Below, piece after piece: positions 38,166-57,644 of a stretch of DNA of 64,000 nucleotides. The notes below the pieces were generated by a model. It had not been told where the DNA came from, made no database searches, and was given only the letters and a program-made list of their open reading frames with translations. How positions within the stretch are numbered: the stretch's first letter is position 1; each line of letters starts with the position of its first letter. This stretch comes from Paraspadella gotoi. Taxonomy: Eukaryota > Chaetognatha. Where the stretch lies: contig CM119265.1 of NCBI GenBank assembly GCA_051294375.1, positions 24,735,605-24,799,604 of the forward strand, read 5' to 3'. Position numbers and translations under genes: made by a program.

Positions 38166-38819
38166 CTCTTTCCCTTTTCCTCCGCCCGAAATGAAAAATT
38201 CAGGAAAATTGTCGACGAGGCTGGTCGAAGAAAAATCTGTTTGAGGTATTTTTGGTGTTACTTTTTTGTCTGTGAATATCATAAAATTAAGTTTAGAATT
38301 CTAATGCCAGTAGATTTTAATCTTAAATTTAATTTTAATTTAAGTTTTAATTTTACCAATCAATGTTGGTAAAGAAGTTGCGTATAGTTATAATATGCAT
38401 CATCGGTACAATTTGTTCTCATACTGTGGGGCAGATTGTGCATCATGTTTTGCTTATGTTACATTGATTTTATTTTTTATGCAGCTTTTCTACTGAGTTC
38501 GTTATTTTACTTTTGTTCTTCTCTTTATTTATTTTTTTTTTTTTTTTATTCTCTCGATTTAAGAAGTTAGGTTTTTTCTCTTTCCATATAAGTGATTAGT
38601 CTTACTGGAAACGAGAGGCGGACACATTTGTTTATAAATGTATTGGGTAAGTTTCTTCGTCGTCCTTTAATTGATTTGCTTTTGTTTTTCCTTCGTCTTT
38701 TTTAGAAGCGGATAATTCTTTTTTTCAGTGTGTTGTTTTTTTTTTTTTAGAGTTTCCCGCCCTTTTTTTTTGTTGAAGTTAAGGGTCCTGTTCTGCCAGG
38801 TTATTTCAAGGAAAGGAGG

Positions 38820-39430
38820 AGGAAAGAGAAAGCAAAGGATGAAAGAGAAAGAAAATGAGGAGAAAAGAGAAAGCAAAGGAGGAGAAAAGAGAAAGACTTG
38901 AAAAGAAAGATACGATATAACAATACATCCACTGGCGAGCAATAAATCAACAGGTAAACAACTCAAGATTAATAACAGCCTTCGTTGAAGACGAGAACTC
39001 AATTTTATAATGACAAGGAACGATCAAGCTTTCGCGGAAGCGAGCAGCCAAGCTTCGATGTAGGGGACCGACCAAGCTTTAATGGAATCATAAATCCTGG
39101 ATTTCCTTTATTGCATCGCGTTGACTCCTGGTAATTGAATTTATGGAGTTATTTCTGGGATTCGTCACGATTTAAAATTCTCACTGGGTTGCGTTCACTC
39201 TGTATTAATTGTTTTATTGGATTATTGGTTTATGGAAGAATGTTAGTGTACGTGGTGACAAGTGAAAACAAAAAAACTAACAATGTCAAAATAAGCATTA
39301 AAAAAACAGATTCTGATATATATATATATATAATTTTAAATTTTAACTTCCAATCCAATCAGTTCTTTTTATATGTTTTTTATACTTTTTTTGTACTTTT
39401 AATTGTTCTCAAATCAGTACTTTTTATATG
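38820..39430. repeat. Nested inverted repeat, right arm
   Basis: Counterpart of 36526-37170. It continues to about 39575 with a match to 35560-35670 in reverse, but without the roughly 850-bp extra segment. Confidence 0.8.
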
Positions 39431-39577
39431 TGTTCCTAAATCCTTTAATATATTTTAAAGAGCCTCAATATTTAAATAGCAATTTTGACATGAATTTTTC
39501 TCAAAATTTCAATTGGCTTTTTTCTCCTCTGGTACCTCAAGTAATCAGATTATCTCCCAACGATGCTCAAATATCGC

Positions 39578-39830
39578 TTCAAACAGCAGGGCGACTTTTT
39601 TTTCAAGCTTCTATTAAACTCGAGCCGCAGAGTGGAGACGTCAGCTTTATTCATTGCGTTTTAGATTAAATAATTCTTTTTATATTCTTAAAAGTAAAAA
39701 GGCCTTCGAAAAATCCGAGAATGACTCATTTTTTTATTTAAATCATTAATTGTGGATGCAACTTATTGTTATTTTTGTTTTTAATTTTCGTTGTTTATTT
39801 GACTTGCTTCGGGTGGTTTTTTTTTTCTTT
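39578..39830. repeat. Direct repeat R2, copy 2
   Basis: Same sequence and orientation as 21765-22016. Its right edge is a poly-T that passes directly into the proximal end of the right inverted arm. Confidence 0.9.
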
Positions 39831-42800
39831 CTTTTTTATATTTTTCTGTGTCTATCTGACTCTCTCTCTATACTCTTACTGGCCTCCATTAACTTCATAC
39901 ATTGTTCTTTGGTAGTTTGACCTCATTGAGATCGTGTCTTTCTAATGTACTAGTGTGACCATGAGGTTATATAAGTAATCAGTGTTCTCTTTGTCATGAG
40001 TCCCAATATCTGCGGTTATTCATAAAGACTGATGTATACGAATCACTCCGTAGTAATAGGTAATCATATAACAAAAGCAGATATCGATCTATCATCAAAA
40101 TGTAAATAGATCGAATTTCGCATACAAAATTAACTACTCTCATCTACATCACTCTCTCCTCTCTCTCACTCTCTCTATCTCTCTCTCTCTCCATCCTCTA
40201 CTCTCTCTCCTCCTTTCCACGCCGATTTGCTAAACGGTATTGCAAAATCCAGCTAAATTGATAGTCAAACGTTCGTCAGATGCAATTGGAACCTGAAAAG
40301 ACCGAGAGATGAGATTGAGAATTTTGGATTATTGATTTAGAATAACAGACAAAGAAATGAAGAAGTATTGGACAGATGTGATAGCACTATGTGTAGCGAC
40401 TAATATTTCAGCTCCATTTCCAAGGATCACCGATCTTCCAGCAAAGTCAAATTTCCCGTATTGCGTTCGCTAGAATCCAAATTTAATGGGTCATTGTATG
40501 TCGAGAGAATCCATTCTCCCTTTCCCAATTAGCCGTCGCCGTCCTCATCACCGTCATCTCCACGATCTGATGCGCGACGAGGTCAAGACAACCCAGACGG
40601 GACGAAAGAGATAGATCCGACTATGGATAAAACCGCGAAGTTACGAACAATCGGGTGGGGGGGGGAGAAAAGGGAGGGTGGGAATGGGGGGTGTAGTATC
40701 GGTGAAAGATGAAGAACAGAGAGCGTAAAAAAAATTAATAGGTTTGAATGTGCAGGATCGAAAAGCTGTTATCAGCAACTAGATTGACTCTTTGAAACTC
40801 GAACCTGGCCCGTCTCACCACTCAAAACCTCAACTAATCTACTCCCCCTACTCAGACCTCCAAACTGTTTTTGTTCCTCCACCCCCCCTCCCAACCCTGC
40901 TCTCCAGCGGTTCTGACCCGAACGTCTCACGCGTCGCATTACATTCTTAATCTGTTCTTCTCGATGCTAAATCGGAACGCACCGACGCAGCTCGACAAGA
41001 CGAAACAGACGACGAAAGACGACTAAGTGAAACAAAGACGAAGAACGGGATCTCTCGCTCGGCGTACGAGCGGCGCAGAGCGGACGACGAGAGCAAGAAG
41101 CTGAACGCCAACGCACGGCCGAAAGTACGGATGAGCCGACGCCACATACCTCTGGGCACTCTGCGTTATTTGTAGATTGAAACCAATACGTCAAAGAAAA
41201 TCTGCCCACCACCGCACACACCACATGGAGTAGTAGTAAGATGCGGTGGTTGGTGTCTAAAGAAGAGAACCGCGAGCACGAGGGCAAGCGATCGCGGAGG
41301 ACTCTGCCCAGCTCCGTTGCTCTCTCTCGCCTGCCTCGTCTATGCTGCGTGGCTGGTGTGCTGTCTGCGGTCTCTTAATCCTATTGTCGCTCCTCTTGAT
41401 CCGTGTCTTGTTGTCGTCAGATGCCTATTCCGTCCTAATTAGTCACCGTCTCATCCCTCCTCTGATACTGCGCTACTCATCTTCTAACTTCTTCCGGCTT
41501 CTTCTCTCGTCGATCTTACCCCTTGGTAGCAGTTAATCTCTTCTCACTTCCTCTACAGATCGTTTCCGCTCTCTCTGTAACTCTCACTCCGTACTCTCCT
41601 ATATGCTGTCCCGTATACCGGTCTTCTCTCTCCGCTCAATACATAATGTATATCCTGTTGAATCTGATATTAATGATTTCTGAAATACAGCTGTGTAACA
41701 ATCTCCGGCAGACGTTTCTCAATCACTTTATCACGGATGACACTCGCAGACGCCAATTAGAGTCATGTACATTCAAAGCTAGCTATTTCTTTCTCTCATA
41801 GTTCAGACATATTGTCCAGGGGAGTTATTCTCTTAATTTGACCCGTCTGACGATCTGCATCGCAGGCATCGCGCCTTCCTTCTCCGCTCCCTTCGATACA
41901 TCTGCATACACTCTCGATCGGAACCGATGCCAACATTAATCTTTCGCGTCGTCGTGTCGTACTTCCGTCGTCCTCGTCGTCTCGGCGTCGTCGCATAATC
42001 ACGCTCTGGTACAAATTTCTTAAAATCTGTTCAGACCTCTATCACAATTATTTTCAGTCCGATTTCATTTGTCATTCAAACTCGAACGAAGACACAACCA
42101 ACAACGACCAAACGATGAGGTGAGAATGGAACGAATAATGAATAGAGACTCCTGTCTCTATCATTTCGCTCGATACAACTAACTCTCGATCGAATTACAG
42201 TTCACATATGACATGGTCTCTCCTCTACTTCCAATGACTATAATCACTTCTCATATTTGGCGCCAATTCGGACAAACAAAATAAATCTGCCTGTGCATCG
42301 CGACACACTCCAATAACAAAAGCAATACCGACATGCCGCGCTGATAGTACGATCCTAGAAACTGACTAAAAGTGCAGATGCTTCAAGGAGTCGTGTCTGC
42401 TCTCCTCGCACGACGAGTTCCACCGTCGAAACTCACCACGAGTGCAACTCTTCGTGCCGCGCTCGCACCTCACAGGTCACAGCTCTTCCTTGCTCTTGAT
42501 CATCTTTGAGTTCCTTCTAAAATACTTCTCATCGCTCCTACTGTGATTATCCACCATATTTCGTATGCGTCGATCTTCTTTTGCTTTCTCGCTACATGAT
42601 ATTGTGCAAGGTTTCTCTCTCGTCTATTGGATCTCGATATATGCATGGATGATGTCTCGACGTCGCAACAAAGACTATTGGAGCAGTCACAATATCAACG
42701 TTAACACCAATGCGCACAAAGTTTAATTATACAGGGATAAGAACCTGTGGTTCATATACAGTTGCGCTGCACTCTTATCACTCTAAAAAAATCAAATGGG

Positions 42801-45800
42801 AAAATCTTGACATTAAGAAAAAACACAGTGAAAAGATATCCGCGCTTATTAATAATCTTCGACGGGAGAAGAGAAAACAAATTGCAGATTGAAGGAGAGA
42901 GCAGAGAGACGTACTTACCCAAATAATTTATACGAGAAAAATGTGTCCGCCCTCTCGTTCCGTTAACGGATCGTACAAGTGACAAACCGTTGATTGAGAA
43001 ACTCGTACTAGCGCACCCATCTTTTATCCTCTCGCATGTATTTTTTACTGAGCCAAGTAATATGAATTAATCGACTAAAGATTATTCGCATTCAGTGATA
43101 CTCATTTAGGATAATCACCAATGTCTTTTTGCAATGATTTTGTCTTCTCACTATAGTTCTAAATGTATATGATTACAAAGCTAGTATGATTGTCATATTT
43201 TTATAATCACTCACATACACCTTCGGTGTGATCTCATAAAAATTGAATTTAGGTTATAGAATTCGATAATATATGGATTAATAAAATTTATAAACTTTAC
43301 GATATCTCAGAAAATATCATGGAAAATTATTATAGAATTCTCCTCTATATTAATATCTATTATGTAGATATTCGAATACATAGATCAAAAGAATACCTAA
43401 TGTAATAATACCATATGTAACATCACTTTTTATTATATTGATTAGTTCTTCGACCTCTACCTGATCAGAATATTCCTATGATTATTGTTCATTGTATCTC
43501 GGAGGAAAATATCAGAGTGAAAAAGATAGAGAAATTTGCTAATTTAATTATTTGTTGAAATATTGTTATATTTTATATTAAGGTCTCCGATAAGACCCGG
43601 CTTGTGGTTATATGTAGTGAGTGGAGTACAAGAGGGAATCTATAGTTATATGAATAAGATAGAGAGAAAACCGCGGATAGCGAGTATCCACCTCTTTGTT
43701 GTCCGTGAAGATAGAGTAAAGATGTAGTAATAATGTAAGTTCAGAATCGTAAGTATGGAGAATCAATGTGAACCACATAAGGACATAACAAACGCCGGCT
43801 ATAAATTCTAATTATCCGTGCGGAGAGAGATAGTGAGAAATAGGCGGGGGATGTGCTACTCGGGTCGCGATAGCTGTCGAGACGACAGGGTGAGAAGGGG
43901 GGAAGAAATAGAGCAACGAGGATGGAGACGAGAGTGAGAGAGGATGAAGATATATTGCATAGGTGTGAAAAATATAAAGTTGCATGCAGTGCGTAACATT
44001 GGGCATTAGCGGGTGCTGGTGGTGGTTCGAAATGGACAGAATACGAGGAGGCAGAATTGTTCAGAGGCACACAGACAATCTGTGGAGGCAGGTAAAAGAA
44101 AAATGAGTGGAAAAGGTTCGGAGGAAAGAGGTGAAAGGCAAAAAGGATATGAACATGAGCATATAGGGTTGATTACTTTACTCGATGCTGGTAGATATAT
44201 TGTGTATGTGTGGGGATGATTGGGGAAATATCGTCGCGTCATCTCTGCACATCATCGTCTCACGTACGGTCATCTAGTGAACCTCATCTCCTCTAGCTCA
44301 GTACTATAGACTCGTGACAAAGATAAGATACGATCTCTTTATCATCACTTCTACTACCCCATTTCCCCACAACTGGCGATGACCATACAACTAACTAAAC
44401 ATCACAGAACTAAAGACCAATCTCCGCCGATAGTCAATTTAAATCAACACGCCTTACGTCATTTTGTGGAAGGATCGAGCCGAATCTCTCAGTTATAAAA
44501 GTCCTCAGTGATAGCCTTGCTTAGCATACCTCCATCTCTGAGCCAAATGCTGGATCACAGCTATCGCAGGAGAGCGATAACGAGCCAGAGCATCGATCTG
44601 AATGTAGGGACCGACCAAGGAGCTTTAATTGGAATCATAAATCCTGGATTCGCATGATATTGCATCGCGTATTGACTGACTGGAAGTAGTGAAATTCTAC
44701 TAGGAGCGTTATTATCTGGATTATCAAGTCATCAGCATATTAAATAATTCTCACTGGGTGTCGCCGTTCACTCTGTATTAATTGTATTTATTTTGGATTA
44801 TTTGGTTTTAAATGAGGTGTAAAAGAATATTTAGTGTACGTTGGTGACAAGTGTATAAACAAAAAAAACGTAACAATGTCAAAATAAAAGCATTAAAAAC
44901 AGATTCTGATAATATTATATTATTAATAATTAATAATTTAAATATCTTAACTCCAAAAATCCATTACCCTCAAGTACTATTTATATGTTTTTATAGCTTT
45001 TTTAGTACTTTTAATGTATCTTCAAATTAATCAGTACTTTGTTACTATGCTGTGTTCCTAATCTAAATACCTAAACACCGTTAGCATATATCTTTTTTTT
45101 ATTCCTTTACAAAATTACGTGAGCCCTACAATAATTTACAATTTCAGGCCCGAATTTTCGTGTTGATCTCATTCTAGTTATCTTTCTTTTTTTTTCTCTT
45201 AATAATCTATTCTATTTAGACGCGTCTTTTATTTATTTTTTATTTCCCTTATCTTCCTGTGATTGTTGTTCTTTACCTCTCCGAAGTAATCGATTATCTC
45301 CCTTAACCGTATTTTTTGTCTGTGGTCTATCATCTTAGTCGCGCTTCTCTCCTCCGCGACGTATTTTTCCGTCTTCTCCACATTCTTCCTGCTTAACCAA
45401 ACACCACAGCGCACGTACGATTTCTGCATCCCTCTCTCATATCAATTTCTCATTAGTTACATCTACTCATACTCTCTATCTCTCTACTCTCTCTCTCTCT
45501 CTACGTCTCTTCTGCAGTCTGAGACTTCACTCTCCTCCTCCTCCAATTCCTTCTCTCGGTCTCTCTTCTCGCGTCTTCCTCCTTGCCGTTGTCAGTCTCT
45601 TGTGGTTTTGCGCGCATACTATAGACGAATTGACCCTCTGGTCGACCAACGAAAACAGATGAGAAAGGTGCGTTTAAGGACTCGCAGCTAGGTGACGTTA
45701 GGAAGAAACAAACAGGATTTGACGGAAACGACGAACTTTAGAGACTGAGACGAGAGAGATGAACAGACTGATTTGAATGACGGAGAGAGAGAGAGGAGAC

Positions 45801-45825
45801 AGAGAGAGAGAGAGAGAGAGAGAGA

Positions 45826-45874
<49 letters not shown>

Positions 45875-45956
45875 AGTATTCGTCGCTTTTTTGTACCAGC
45901 GGAAACGAAATACCCGAGAGAAAGCAGAGAAACACGAAAAAAAAATAACGAAGAAA

Positions 45957-45981
45957 NNNNNNNNNNNNNNNNNNNNNNNNN
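45957..45981. other. Assembly gap, exactly 25 N
   Basis: The left arm reads through the same T-rich point near 27050 without a break. Confidence 0.99.
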
Positions 45982-46194
45982 AACAAAACAAGGAATAAAA
46001 AAGTAGGATAAAATAAAACGGTTTAAAAATGAAAAGAAAAAACAAAAAAGAAAACAGAAGAAACACGAATCGCGAGATTTTGACGAATTTGAGGAAAAAG
46101 AAGCGAACGTTTTACGATTAACGAGACAAATTTATTCGTTGGAATTAGTTAATCTAAATATTTAACATAATATGCGATTGTATTAATCGCTTAG

Positions 46195-46241
<47 letters not shown>

Positions 46242-46348
46242 AGCTGATTCCATTTGTCAGAGATGGAGGATCAGAAGGCACCGACTTTTTGAAAGGCTAA
46301 TCCCTCAATATGGGATGAATCGGGCGAGATTGTGTTTAGTTATGTAAT

Positions 46349-46455
<107 letters not shown>

Positions 46456-47298
46456 CAAATACAAAGACAAACAGAGAGAAAGAAAACTAAGCGAGCTATT
46501 TTTACCTTGAATTACATTTGCCCAGAGCGAATCTCTGTCGGAAACGCACGCTAGCCAAATGTAGCAGATGAACTTATCAATTTGCCCTAAATTACATGAC
46601 GACTGGAATCTCTTTGTCGTCTGCAGCCTAGACCAGTAGGACACGGTATAACTAGATAGATTTAATCTACTTACATTTGAATACAATTATACATATATAT
46701 ATATTATATACATAGTAACCTACACATAATAAAACAACAGCGGGTTAAATCGAGAAAAACTTAAAATAAATAAATAAAAAATTACAAATAATTAAATAGA
46801 ATTTCTATTTTTAATTGATTTCAGTACATACAATAATATATCCGTAAAAAATAAAATAACAAGGATTAAAATTAATTAGGATCTTTTAATTACGATTATT
46901 GAATAAAAGCGGGATATATTTTTATCTGAGTCGGTTATATATACAACGCATGTTTTTAAACGAGTTTGGGAAAAAAAACGAATAAAAGAAAGAAAAATCA
47001 AAACTGGTTCTATGATAATATTTTATCGAACAGTCAATTTCTTGGCTGAGAAAAAAGCGAAAAATAGGGCAGAGAGCTGTCACGTTCGCTGTCACGTTCG
47101 ATGTCACGTTCTCTGTCACGCTCCTCCGCGAAGAATAAAAACATTTCAGTTCGCAAAATAGAGAGAGAAAAAAAACTATGTATATTTTCGTTTGTTTTGA
47201 TCCCAGCTGACGGCCTCCATGCAACAGCGCGAATGCAACAGTGCGAGAAGCGAGAGCGAGAGATAGGGAAAGAGAGAGAGAGAAAAATAGAGGAACCA

Positions 47299-47347
<49 letters not shown>

Positions 47348-47436
47348 CTCTCGTACATCAACAGCCGTTAGCAGATCCTCTCACGCACACAAGCCAACGC
47401 CATGGAATCGTTGCCTCAATGGCGTTTGGCAGCAGA

Positions 47437-47467
<31 letters not shown>

Positions 47468-47730
47468 GGAGGAAGAGGCGGCCGAGGATGAGCAAGGAGA
47501 AAGAGAGAAGGAACGATGGTGCTAATATGGGAGAGAATCCAGGATCTGAGAAGAAAATGAGTTGTTGAGCGAAATGATAGAGACAGAGTCTCTCACTCTC
47601 ATCATCGTTCGCAATTCCTCACCCTCGTTGTCGTTGTTGTTGTCTTCGTCGTTGAATGACAATGAAATCAGACTGAAATAATTGCTGATGGTCTGAACAA
47701 GTTTTAAGAAATTCTACCCCAGAGCGATGA

Positions 47731-47769
<39 letters not shown>

Positions 47770-48699
47770 AGATAATTTGGCTCGTTCCATCGTTTCTTCG
47801 AGGCGGAGAAGGACCTCGCCTCGGTCCTGCGTCCGATTCTTCGACGGTCATTAAATGCGACTTGGAAAAGGAAGCAGCTGAGATTCTTCGCTCGCTGGAT
47901 AATGGATATCGTGAACGAGGTTGCTGTTGGTCGAGTTAATCATTCGACGGTTCGATTTAACAACAATAACAACTTCTAACGAGAACCTGAATCGATGGAT
48001 GACGATAAACAAAACCTCTGAAAAGGTATCCTAACCAGAAGTAAAGTCACGAGAAAGAAAGCGGGAAAATATATATTGACTTCGGGAAAATCTATACGTC
48101 GACTAAATCATGAGGGTTAAAGAAGGGGAGAAACAAGTAGGAGAAGAGAGAGAAGGTGAACTGAATCTCGTGAACGCGGCCCCGAATCCCTGGGAGGAGG
48201 ATGAAGAGGAGGTGAATGAGGAGAGGGGTAATAGACCCGCGTCGGTCTCTCTCCTTTTATACTAAAAACAACAACAACAACTACAGGTTTTTTCGTTGGC
48301 AATACTGATTGGCAACAATAACAACAACAACAACAACGACGACGACGACGACGATGAGGACACGCGATCGCGATATCTTGTTCTTCGACTTTTGGTTGAC
48401 ATATAAACTTTACTTCTCATTGTTCTTAACGCAAATGGACGCAGAAGAAAGGAGCCCATCCCGTTTGTCCGTTCGTACGTCCGTCCGTAGGACGAGGTTG
48501 GACGGGCGAAATGATCATTGAGTGGCTCGAAAGTCATGATTCGCTTTTTTTGGTAGAAAGTTGGGGATCACATTTAAATAAAATAGTGATATATGTTGTT
48601 CGCTAATTAAGAGGTAAAAAAATATAAAAATAATAATGGAGTGGTCTTTTCATACAATTGAAACATTCTTTGAAATATTATACCACTTCATTGATAGGG

Positions 48700-48895
48700 A
48701 AGCCAGGTTCACTGGGAGTGAATAAATAAGACTGTGAGAGAGTCTTGATTGAAACCTTGCAAAAACCTGCTATGTTATTATCTTTATTATTGATGGAGGC
48801 CTTAAACCGCCAAAGCCTGTCCAACGTCAGGGACAAGATAGCTTATTTATTGAATGAATGGATAATTTTTATATTGGTTGTACCAATTTCATAGT
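48700..48895 (-). mobile_element. Half of a fold-back MITE-like element (mirror in right arm)
   Basis: Reverse-complement counterpart of 24131-24320. It ends with ATATTGGTTGTACCAATTTC. Confidence 0.65.
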
Positions 48896-50544
48896 TTAAT
48901 CAACATCAGTTAAACGGACTCGACTAAATCTAATCGCTCAGCTGAGACGACGTCATTGGTGATCGATCGCGAACAGATCGATGGAGAGACGGAATGATGG
49001 ACGGACGGACGGACGGACTAATTGGGAAGGGGAGATGGATTTTCGAAAAAGGATCCAATTAATTTGGAATCTCAGCGAAGGAAGGGAATTGATTTGCTGG
49101 AAATCGTGATCTTGGGAATGGAAGCTGAAATATTAGCGAAAATAGCTAAATGTCCAAATTTTAAATTGATTTTCTGAATGTTCATTAAAAATAATCAAAA
49201 TTTCAACAAACAAAAACGCAGAAAGAAAGATCAACGAAAGAAGGTTTAAATATTTGGAATAAAACAAATTACATTTGTATTAGTGTTTGTTTTGTTTGTT
49301 TTTTTTTTTTTGTTTTTTTTGTGGGAAATCTCATGTTTGTATGAACTTTACACTCACGAGTCAGTGGATTTGTATAAAGCTATCATCATTCTGAATATAC
49401 TTTTGCTAAACTAAACTATTCAAGAATTACTCGCAATTGCGATAGATGTCTTCCTCGCATCAAAAAAAGTAAACAAAGGACCAACTGTTATTTATATCTC
49501 AAAAATCCTTACCATTGGCATTGACCAAAGAGAAACATTTACTAATACTATGCTTCATTAAAATTTCAATGAGAAACACCAATATTATTTATTTGAATTC
49601 GCTCTGGAGGCTTATGGGAAAACGAAAAGAAAGAAGAGGAAAAAATATAGTCGTTTCTTTACGGAAAAGAAAATTTAAGATCGTTTTCTAGTTAACTTAC
49701 ATTATTTTTAATTTATTCCTAACCATAATTTATTGTAACCTTAATTTTTACCCAAATATATATTGGTTGTACCAATTTCATATAACAAAAAAAAAATATT
49801 TTAAAAATTTTATATCTGAATTTCTTTTATTTTTTTATTTTTTTATCCTCTTTACTTTAGTACTTTAGTTCCATTTCGTTCCTCTTCTTTTTTCCATTAA
49901 TTCTTTAAGAAAAACCTTGCTCTTCGTTTTCCCATAGGCCTCCAGAGGGCATTGATCTCCAGGAATGCCATTTATTTTTATATATTTTTTTTTTACATTT
50001 TTTTTTTACTCTTAACTTTCTTTCTTCGTACTCACATGCATTTTAGAAGCAAGAGTCGCTCAAAGTCTTATAAGTTATAACCCTAGACTTTTGTTTAAAG
50101 TTTTTCTCCCATGATAATTTGCCATCTGCAGTTTTTACTTCGCAAACCGTTACCAACAAAAGATCATTTTTATGATGATCAGATCCGTCAAATTCGTTTC
50201 TAAACTCGTTTTAGTACATAAAACGCGACGTAATGAAATCAGAAACACCCGATGTACATCGCAAAACATTGAAAAGCTCGGCATTGCAACCAGAAGCGCT
50301 TGATCACGTCTGTCGAACGATTTTCGAGTGTTTGTCTCGTTTTCCAGCGGGAAAGAATAGCGATAAGATAATAGATATTATTATTGATAAGGGTTTACTC
50401 TAATCCTCGGGATCTCCTATCCATACCTTGACTCTTTGTTATCTTGTGATCAAGAGCAAGGGGAAGCAAAATATTGATTCACTTCAGAAATACCGACCTT
50501 TCGATACATTTACACTTGAATCTTTTTAAATATCAAGTCTGAAA

Positions 50545-57302
<6,758 letters not shown>

Positions 57303-57329
57303 GGGGGAGGAAGGAGAGGGGAAGAGAGA

Positions 57330-57361
<32 letters not shown>

Positions 57362-57547
57362 ATGAGAGACTTGATTTTACGTTTTCCAATCTTGAAATAG
57401 CATAATTTAATGGTACATAATAAATTTTAAAAAACGCGCAATTGAATATTCAAATTTTAACATTTTTTCGCTACATTCCAGATGCAATAATTCTCGATAC
57501 TGTCTCTATAATTGTGAACAATAAACGGTCATAAGAACAAAGGAACA
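57303..57547 (+). promoter_or_regulatory. Short intergenic region: poly(A) signal and acceptor-like site
   Basis: Only 245 bp separate the stop of copy 1 from the ATG of copy 2. It contains a (GA)n tract, AATAAA at 57419-57424, and then the string TTTTTTCGCTACATTCCAG ending at 57481. That string looks like a 3' splice site 66 nt before the ATG. It could be an outron/trans-splice acceptor, the end of a 5'-UTR intron, or chance. Confidence 0.45.
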
Positions 57548-57644
57548 ATGAGCAAGAAAAGAATTATTATCGCAGGAGCGGTGGCGCTCGTCGTCGTCGT
57601 CACCGTCGTCATCATATTAGCGGTGACGCTGTCTGGAGGAAAGG
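57548..57644 (+). CDS. GH31 copy 2 exon 1: cytosolic tail and membrane anchor
   Basis: Encodes 32 residues, MSKKR then a Val/Ile/Ala-rich membrane segment. Donor AAGG|GTAAAG, phase 1, as in copy 1. Short Lys-rich tail and no cleavage-like region indicate a type II anchor. Confidence 0.88.

Larger units (their letters stand above)
34076..38770. repeat. Indel-rich third copy of arm sequence in the spacer
   Basis: Follows the order of the left arm from about 26.37 to 30.24 kb in the same orientation. Shared blocks include CTAGGCTGCAGACGAC, AGCCGGCGTTTGTT, CGGACAACAAAGAGGTGG and GGCGGACACATTT. Length and base differences are large, including about 0.65 kb of pyrimidine-rich sequence at 37500-38165. 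The frames here are low-complexity Ser/Leu/Arg translations, not genes. Confidence 0.75.

Noticed and set aside
31720-41287. Pair of identical reading frames of about 106 codons in the two inverted arms (31720-32040 and 40967-41287)
   Set aside because: Identity follows from the arms being copies of each other. The translation has no recognisable family, is Ser/Arg-rich, and is crossed by another equally long frame on the same strand.
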